64,000 nucleotides of DNA from Prescottella soli. Lineage in GTDB: Bacteria > Actinomycetota > Actinomycetes > Mycobacteriales > Mycobacteriaceae. The position numbers and the translations under genes were made by a program. Shown piece by piece: positions 59,146 through 64,000 of the stretch; within the stretch, counting starts at the first letter, position 1; the number at the start of each line of letters is the position of its first letter. The stretch is from the NCBI RefSeq assembly GCF_040024445.1, contig NZ_CP157276.1:2480001-2544000 (forward strand). Direction: 5' to 3'. A model generated the notes under the pieces. That model was given only the letters and a program-made list of their open reading frames with translations, was not told the origin of the DNA and ran no database searches.

Positions 59146-60051
59146 ATGGACTTCCGGCAGCTGCGGTACTTCCTCGCCGTGAGCGAGGAGCTGAGCTTCA
59201 GCAATGCCGCCAAACGGTGCTTCATCTCGCAGTCCGCGATCAGCCACCAGGTCACCAAGCTCGAGCAGGAACTGGGAGCTTCCCTGTTCGAACGCTCCAC
59301 CCGGGTCGTCCGGCTCACGTCGGCCGGATCGCGTCTGGTCCCGATCGCGCAGGAGGTGCTGAGCCTCGAGGCCAAGGCGTTCTCCGTCGTGAAGGAGCCA
59401 CGCGACCGTATCCGGATCACCGCAAGCATGAGTTTCGCGCCGCAGAGCCTGGCCGCGATCGCCCACGTCCGCGAGAAGCACCCGGATCTCGACATCGAGT
59501 TCGTGATCAAGAACTTCACCGACCGCATCGACGCGGTGTCGTCGGGCGACGCCGACATCGCGCTGATCCGCGGCGAGGTGGACCGACCCGGGCTCGAGAC
59601 CGTGGAGCTCGGCGTCGAGGACCTCATGATCGCGACATCCAACCAGCACCCGGTGTCGGCCTTCTCGAGCGTCGAGCTGAGCGAACTCGCGCCCTACCCC
59701 CTGCTGCTCCCGCCGCGACAGAGCCAGGTCCTGATCCACACCGTCGTGGAGAACGCCTTCGTCGACGTCGGCCGGCGTCTGCGGCTCGGCCCGCCGATCG
59801 CCCGCGATCACACCGCGATCCTCGACGTCATCACCAACCCTCGCGCCTGGACGGTGCTCTACGCGAGCAGCGTCGCCGAGGTGCCCCGGACCGGGCTGTC
59901 CCTCATGCGCGAGCGGAACAACCGACTGCGGGTACCGGTCAGCGGGATCGTCCGGACCGGCGCGGCCGAGGCACCCGGCATGGCGAGCCTCGTCCGTTCG
60001 CTGCAGCAGACGGTGACCGCAGAGAACGGCGCGCCCCCGACCCCGCAGTAG
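59146..60051 (+). CDS. LysR-family transcriptional regulator
   Basis: 301 residues. MDFRQLRYFLAVSEELSFSN and ISQSAISHQVTKLEQELGA form the winged HTH; the effector domain spans ~88-290. Start ATG 59146. Divergent from ndh, so redox or respiratory state may be sensed; a LysR regulator paired with ndh is not a common arrangement that I know. The last codons (GAPPTPQ) and the stop are encoded by one arm and the loop of a 19-bp hairpin. Confidence 0.9.
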   Translation: MDFRQLRYFLAVSEELSFSNAAKRCFISQSAISHQVTKLEQELGASLFERSTRVVRLTSAGSRLVPIAQEVLSLEAKAFSVVKEPRDRIRITASMSFAPQSLAAIAHVREKHPDLDIEFVIKNFTDRIDAVSSGDADIALIRGEVDRPGLETVELGVEDLMIATSNQHPVSAFSSVELSELAPYPLLLPPRQSQVLIHTVVENAFVDVGRRLRLGPPIARDHTAILDVITNPRAWTVLYASSVAEVPRTGLSLMRERNNRLRVPVSGIVRTGAAEAPGMASLVRSLQQTVTAENGAPPTPQ

Positions 60052-60069
60052 CGGGGTCGGGGGCGCGCC
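60028..60069. terminator. 19-bp perfect hairpin spanning the LysR stop codon
   Basis: Arms 60028-60046 and 60051-60069, loop AGTA (60047-60050). The LysR stop TAG occupies 60049-60051, so the loop carries most of the stop and the left arm encodes the protein's C terminus. It also faces the end of recR (60093) and can work in both directions. Confidence 0.9.
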
Positions 60070-60092
60070 GAGCGGACGGTCGCCGGTCTGCC

Positions 60093-60701
60093 CTACAGCG
60101 TGCGCCGCCCCGAGAGGGCCCGCCCGAGGGTGAGCTCGTCGGCGAACTCGAGGTCGCCACCCATCGGCAGCCCCGACGCCAGCCGCGACACCGTCAGCCC
60201 CGGGAAGTCGCGCAGCATCCGCACCAGATAGGTCGCGGTCGCCTCGCCCTCGGTGTTGGGGTCGGTCGCGATGATCACCTCGGTGACGTCGACACCGTCC
60301 TCCTGATTTCCGATGCGCGTCAACAACTCCCGGATCCGCAGCTGATCGGGGCCGACGCCGCTCAGCGGATCGAGCGCCCCGCCGAGCACGTGATAGCGCC
60401 CCTTGAACTCACGGGTCCGCTCGATCGCCTGGACGTCCTTGGGTTCCTCGACGACGCACACCATGGTCCGGTCCCGGCGCGGGTCGGAACAGATGCGGCA
60501 CTTCTCCTCCTCGGAAACCGTGCCGCACACGACGCAGAACTGGACGCCGTCGCGCACCTTCTGCAGGACCGCCTGGAGGCGGTCGATCTCCGGGGGTTCG
60601 ACCGACAACAGGTGGAACGCGATGCGCTGGGCGCTCTTGGGTCCGATACCGGGCAGCTTGCCCAGCTCGTCGATCAAGTCCTGGACGGGACCTTCGTACA
60701 A
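60093..60701 (-). CDS. recR: Recombination protein RecR
   Basis: 202 residues. With RecF and RecO it loads RecA at gaps. The helix-hairpin-helix [18 protein letters not shown] is at the N terminus, followed by the zinc finger CVVCG...CRIC (~56-73) and a Toprim domain from ~80 ([19 protein letters not shown]). TTG start at 60699-60701 with GAGG 7 bases upstream. It lies 10 bases after ybaB, the near-universal pairing. Confidence 0.97.
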   Translation of the reverse strand: MYEGPVQDLIDELGKLPGIGPKSAQRIAFHLLSVEPPEIDRLQAVLQKVRDGVQFCVVCGTVSEEEKCRICSDPRRDRTMVCVVEEPKDVQAIERTREFKGRYHVLGGALDPLSGVGPDQLRIRELLTRIGNQEDGVDVTEVIIATDPNTEGEATATYLVRMLRDFPGLTVSRLASGLPMGGDLEFADELTLGRALSGRRTL

Positions 60702-60711
60702 GGCGGGGCCT

Positions 60712-61035
60712 CTAGAAGGGGAGTCCGGGCAGGCCGCCGGCCAGCGGGCCGAGCTTGGCCGCCGCGAGCTCCTGGGCCTTGTTCGACGCGTCGGCGATCG
60801 CGCCGATCACGAGGTCCTGCAGCGTTTCGATGTCGTCCGGATCGACCACCTTGGGGTCGATCGCGAGGCCGACGACCTCGCCGGTGCCCTTGACCGTCGC
60901 GGTCACCAGACCGCCGCCGGCCTGACCGGTCACCTCGGCCTGGGCCATCTCCGCCTGCGCCGCCATCAACTGTTGCTGCATCTGCTGCGCCTGCGCGAGG
61001 AGCTGCTGCATATCGGGCTGTCCACCTGGTTGCAC
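60712..61035 (-). CDS. YbaB/EbfC family nucleoid-associated protein
   Basis: 107 residues. A Gln/Met-rich N-terminal helix ([19 protein letters not shown]), a beta core ([20 protein letters not shown]) and a C-terminal helix. Binds DNA as a dimer and often precedes recR. GTG 61033-61035 with AAAGGA upstream. A Gly/Pro tail ends the protein. Confidence 0.95.
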   Translation of the reverse strand: MQPGGQPDMQQLLAQAQQMQQQLMAAQAEMAQAEVTGQAGGGLVTATVKGTGEVVGLAIDPKVVDPDDIETLQDLVIGAIADASNKAQELAAAKLGPLAGGLPGLPF

Positions 61036-61085
61036 TGGACTTGTCCTTTCTGAAGTCGCTTCGTCAGCGTAGTCCGTCGCGGGCG

Positions 61086-61520
61086 TCAGCCCAGTTCGCG
61101 AACCAGGTTCGTGAGCGTCTGCTCCTGGATCTTGCGCAGCCCGATCGGGGCGAAGGTGCGCTCGAAGAAGCCGCCGATGCCGCCGGCGCCCTTCCACTCC
61201 GTCGTCGTGGTGATCGTCGACCCGGCCCCCGACGGCGCGACCTCCCACGTCGTGACGAGGGACGAGTTCGCGTCGCGCTCGGTGACGGTGTTGCCGGAGA
61301 CGCTCACCGTCGCCTTGACGTCGCGCGACCGCTTCTCGGTGGCCTGCAGCGTCCACTGCGCGACCGTCCCGTCGCCCTGGCCGCCCTCGAGTACCCGGTA
61401 GTCCCGGTACTGCTGCGGAAGGATCCGTGGGCGAACGGTCTCGTAGTCCGACAGGGCGGCGACCGCCTGCTCGGGAGCGGCCGTGGTGGTGATGGAACTG
61501 CTGGCGCTGACCTGTGCCAC
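61086..61520 (-). CDS. SRPBCC (START-like) family protein
   Basis: 144 residues. [20 protein letters not shown] starts the fold, [20 protein letters not shown] sits before the long C-terminal helix that closes a hydrophobic cavity. Members bind lipids or polyketide intermediates. GTG 61518-61520 has GGAGG 8 bases upstream. It lies 50 bases upstream of ybaB-recR on the same strand, as in mycobacteria (Rv3718c position, from memory). Confidence 0.85.
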   Translation of the reverse strand: MAQVSASSSITTTAAPEQAVAALSDYETVRPRILPQQYRDYRVLEGGQGDGTVAQWTLQATEKRSRDVKATVSVSGNTVTERDANSSLVTTWEVAPSGAGSTITTTTEWKGAGGIGGFFERTFAPIGLRKIQEQTLTNLVRELG

Positions 61521-61696
61521 TGGGTGAGCCTCCTTGCTCGTGGGTGTACTCCCCCATCCTGCCCGCCGATCTGCGATGATCGCGATCAAGCCGCCGACCC
61601 GGCCACCCAACCAACCAAGTCGTTAGCATAGCTACAGAGATGCGACTCACCGGGATATCGATAGCCGACCGTTCGGACTAGCGATAGCGTCAGGGT

Positions 61697-63127
61697 GTGG
61701 GGAACTCCAAGAGTGGTATCCGCGAAATCGGGCTTGCCGCGCATCGTGCGGGGGTCCAGCGCCTGCTGTCCAGCTACTGGGCGATCCCGCCCGACGCGAA
61801 CGTGCGCCTGGCGAAGAAGACGTCCAACCTGTTCCGGGCGCGCGCCAAGAGCACCGCGCCGGGGCTCGACGTCTCCGGCCTCGACGGCGTCATCTCCGTC
61901 GATCCCGAGGCCCGCACCGCCGACGTGCAGGGGATGTGCACGTACGAGAACCTGGTTGCCGCGACACTTCCCTACGGGCTCGCCCCATTGGTGGTGCCGC
62001 AGCTGAAGACCATCACCCTCGGCGGCGCGGTCACCGGGCTCGGCATCGAGTCCACGTCGTTCCGCAACGGGCTCCCACACGAGTCCGTGCTCGAGATCGA
62101 CATCCTCACCGGCAGCGGGGACATCATCACCGCGAGCCCCGGCGGCGAACACGCAGACCTCTTCTGGGCCTTCCCCAATTCGTATGGCACCCTCGGGTAT
62201 TCGACGCGCATCCGGATCGAGCTCGAACCGGTGAAGAAGTACGTCGCCCTGCGGCACGTGCGCTTCACCGACCTGAAGCAGCTCGAGGAGACGATGGACC
62301 GGATCGTCCTGGAACGATCGTGGGACGGCGTCGCGGTGGACTACCTCGACGGCACGGTCTTCACCCCGACCGAGGCGTACCTGACCCTGGGTGTGCAGAC
62401 CGACGAGCCCGGACCGGTCAGCGACTACACCGACATGGACATCTACTACCGGTCCATCCAGCACGAGTCGATCAACCATCCCAAGACCGACCGGCTGACG
62501 ATCAACGACTACCTGTGGCGCTGGGACACCGACTGGTTCTGGTGCTCGCGCGCATTCGGGACGCAGAACCCCCGGATCCGGCGTTTCTGGCCGAAGCGCT
62601 ACCGCCGCAGCAGCTTCTACTGGAAGCTCATCGGCCTCGACCAGAAGTACGACATCGCCGACCGTCTCGAGGCCCGCAAGGGACTGCCGCCGCGCGAGCG
62701 CGTCGTGCAGGACATCGAGGTCCCGATCGAGAACACGGCGAACTTCCTCCACTGGTTCCTCGACGAGATCCCGATCGAACCACTCTGGTTGTGCCCGTTG
62801 CGCCTTCGAGACCCCGCACATCCGGCCGCCGACACAACCCGACCGTGGCCGCTGTACCCGCTCGACCCGCACCGCACCTACGTCAACGTCGGCTTCTGGT
62901 CGTCGGCGCCGATCGAGCGGGGCGCACCCGTCGGCGCGGCGAATCGGCTGATCGAGAAGAAGGTCAGCGAACTCGACGGCCACAAGTCTCTCTACTCCGA
63001 GTCGTTCTACGACGAGGACGAATTCGCGCTGCTCTACGGCGGCATTCACTACCCACAGATCAAGAAGCGTTACGACCCCGGTTCACGACTCCTGGACCTC
63101 TATTCGAAGGCGGTGCAACGAAAGTGA
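61697..63127 (+). CDS. FAD-binding oxidoreductase, DHCR24/TmsA-like
   Basis: 476 residues. An FAD-binding 4/PCMH fold: VISVDPEARTADVQGMCTYE, TITLGGAVTGLGIESTSF and GLPHESVLEIDILTGSGD hold the flavin. The C-terminal half has many aromatic residues. The gene is translationally coupled to a cyclopropane-synthase-like methyltransferase (GTGA). In the known tms/bfa pairs a methyltransferase makes a 10-methylene fatty acyl chain and such a flavoprotein reduces it to 10-methyl (tuberculostearate). It is also syntenic with Rv3719. The assignment to a methyl-branching step is inferred. GTG 61697 is used. Confidence 0.8.
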   Translation: MGNSKSGIREIGLAAHRAGVQRLLSSYWAIPPDANVRLAKKTSNLFRARAKSTAPGLDVSGLDGVISVDPEARTADVQGMCTYENLVAATLPYGLAPLVVPQLKTITLGGAVTGLGIESTSFRNGLPHESVLEIDILTGSGDIITASPGGEHADLFWAFPNSYGTLGYSTRIRIELEPVKKYVALRHVRFTDLKQLEETMDRIVLERSWDGVAVDYLDGTVFTPTEAYLTLGVQTDEPGPVSDYTDMDIYYRSIQHESINHPKTDRLTINDYLWRWDTDWFWCSRAFGTQNPRIRRFWPKRYRRSSFYWKLIGLDQKYDIADRLEARKGLPPRERVVQDIEVPIENTANFLHWFLDEIPIEPLWLCPLRLRDPAHPAADTTRPWPLYPLDPHRTYVNVGFWSSAPIERGAPVGAANRLIEKKVSELDGHKSLYSESFYDEDEFALLYGGIHYPQIKKRYDPGSRLLDLYSKAVQRK

Positions 63128-64000
63128 CGACTCTCAGAACGATGTCCGACCCGGCGCAGAAGCTCAGCCTCGCGCAGATCCTCGAAACCGTCTCCGACGG
63201 TGGGATTCCGCTGCGGTTCACCGCGTACGACGGCAGTGCGACCGGACCTGAGAACTCGCCCTACGGTCTTCACCTGAACTCGACACGGGGCACCACCTAC
63301 CTGGCCACCGCGCCCGGCGACCTCGGCATGGCGCGTGCCTACGTCTCGGGCGACCTCGAGGCCGTCGGCGTGCACCCCGGCGATCCGTACGAGATCCTGA
63401 AGGCGATGACCGACCTGCACTTCCATCGCCCGTCGGCGAAGGAGATCGCGGCCATCACGCGGTCGATCGGCTGGGACAAGCTGCGCCCCATCGCACCCCC
63501 GCCACAGGAGCATCTGCCCCGCTGGCGCCGGTTCGCAGAAGGCCTGCGGCACTCCAAGACCCGCGACGCCGAGGTGATCCACCACCACTACGACGTCTCG
63601 AACACCTTCTACGAGTACGTACTCGGCCCGTCCATGACCTACACGTGTGCCGCGTACGAGTCCGAGGACCAGAGCCTCGAGGACGCCCAGGAGAACAAGT
63701 ACCGGCTGGTCTTCGACAAGCTCGGCTTGAAGGAGGGCGACCGCCTCCTCGACATCGGCTGCGGCTGGGGCGGCATGGTCCGCTACGCGGCCCGGCGCGG
63801 CGTCAAGGTCATCGGCGCCACGCTGTCCCGCGAGCAGGCCGAATGGGCACAGAACGCGATCGCCGAGGAGGGGCTGAGCGATCTGGCCGAGGTGCGGTTC
63901 TCCGACTACCGCGATGTCCCCGAAACCGGGTTCGACGCCATCTCCTCGATCGGTCTCACCGAACATATCGGTGTCCACAACTACCCGTCGTACTTCGGGT
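63124..64000 (+). CDS. Cyclopropane-fatty-acid-synthase-like SAM methyltransferase, partial
   Basis: 292 codons seen; the gene runs off the right edge. An N-terminal domain of ~120 residues precedes HHHYDVSNTFYEYVLG, MTYTCAAYE and the SAM site LLDIGCGWGGMVRYAAR near residue 215, all canonical CFA/CMAS motifs. Modifies unsaturated acyl chains of phospholipids. GTG 63124 overlaps the upstream stop by four bases, so it forms a two-gene unit with the flavoprotein (see that entry for the 10-methyl model). Confidence 0.92.
   Translation, partial: MTTLRTMSDPAQKLSLAQILETVSDGGIPLRFTAYDGSATGPENSPYGLHLNSTRGTTYLATAPGDLGMARAYVSGDLEAVGVHPGDPYEILKAMTDLHFHRPSAKEIAAITRSIGWDKLRPIAPPPQEHLPRWRRFAEGLRHSKTRDAEVIHHHYDVSNTFYEYVLGPSMTYTCAAYESEDQSLEDAQENKYRLVFDKLGLKEGDRLLDIGCGWGGMVRYAARRGVKVIGATLSREQAEWAQNAIAEEGLSDLAEVRFSDYRDVPETGFDAISSIGLTEHIGVHNYPSYFG

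Overview
The window is high-GC DNA with actinobacterial gene content. Start codons are often GTG or TTG, and strong GGAGG-type ribosome sites recur. An mce lipid-import operon, MurT/GatD, a GAP/Sap-type membrane protein and a cyclopropane/mycolate-type methyltransferase point to a mycolic-acid-containing actinomycete (Rhodococcus/Nocardia/Gordonia/Mycobacterium lineage). Rhodococcus is my best guess; it is inferred from gene content, not from a marker gene.

Layout, left to right. (1) 1-6460: the end of an acyl-CoA carboxylase gene, an ABC-2 exporter pair, asd and lysC (aspartate pathway, with an internal start for a beta subunit), an LtrA-type membrane protein and a GAP-family membrane protein. 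(2) 6635-9146: an SDR plus NTF2-like pair facing a LysR regulator. (3) 9261-21950: three SulP anion transporters, a large formylglycine-type arylsulfatase, a MalT/LuxR-type regulator, a DUF1877 protein, a transglutaminase-like protein and small hypotheticals. With the alkylsulfatase at 28053 this looks like a sulfate-ester scavenging district. (4) 22043-30445: leuA behind a 13-codon leader peptide, an AI-2E-type permease, a DUF1269 protein, an aldehyde dehydrogenase, the alkylsulfatase and a SHOCT protein. (5) 30564-33610: murT-gatD (amidation of lipid II glutamate) and an HSL-type esterase. (6) 33811-48355: a complete mce locus on the minus strand (fadD, yrbEA, yrbEB, mceA-F, Mce-associated protein, DUF2236/MpaB-like oxygenase), preceded by an enoyl-CoA hydratase. 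A divergent double-TetR regulator resembling Mce3R and a GXWXG/DUF4334 protein complete it. (7) 48369-53619: a divergent catabolic module, acyl-CoA dehydrogenase/GntR/DUF2236 facing aldehyde dehydrogenase/MpaB-like. (8) 53592-57599: LysR-EamA and AraC-SDR divergent pairs. (9) 57671-64000: type II NADH dehydrogenase with a divergent LysR, recR, ybaB, an SRPBCC protein, then a FAD oxidoreductase translationally coupled to a cyclopropane-fatty-acid-synthase-like methyltransferase that runs off the right edge.

The order asd-lysC / leuA / murT-gatD / recR-ybaB-SRPBCC / FAD oxidoreductase-methyltransferase follows the conserved mycobacterial block (M. tuberculosis Rv3708c to Rv3720, from memory). 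The organosulfur, mce and catabolic segments read as accessory cargo interleaved in that backbone. I saw no rRNA, tRNA, CRISPR array, transposase or integrase. The longest stretch without a gene is about 280 bases (45358-45636). Strong hairpin terminators lie after leuA, the SHOCT gene, the 56775 SDR and the 59146 LysR gene. The last is a 19-bp perfect stem whose loop holds most of the gene's own stop codon.
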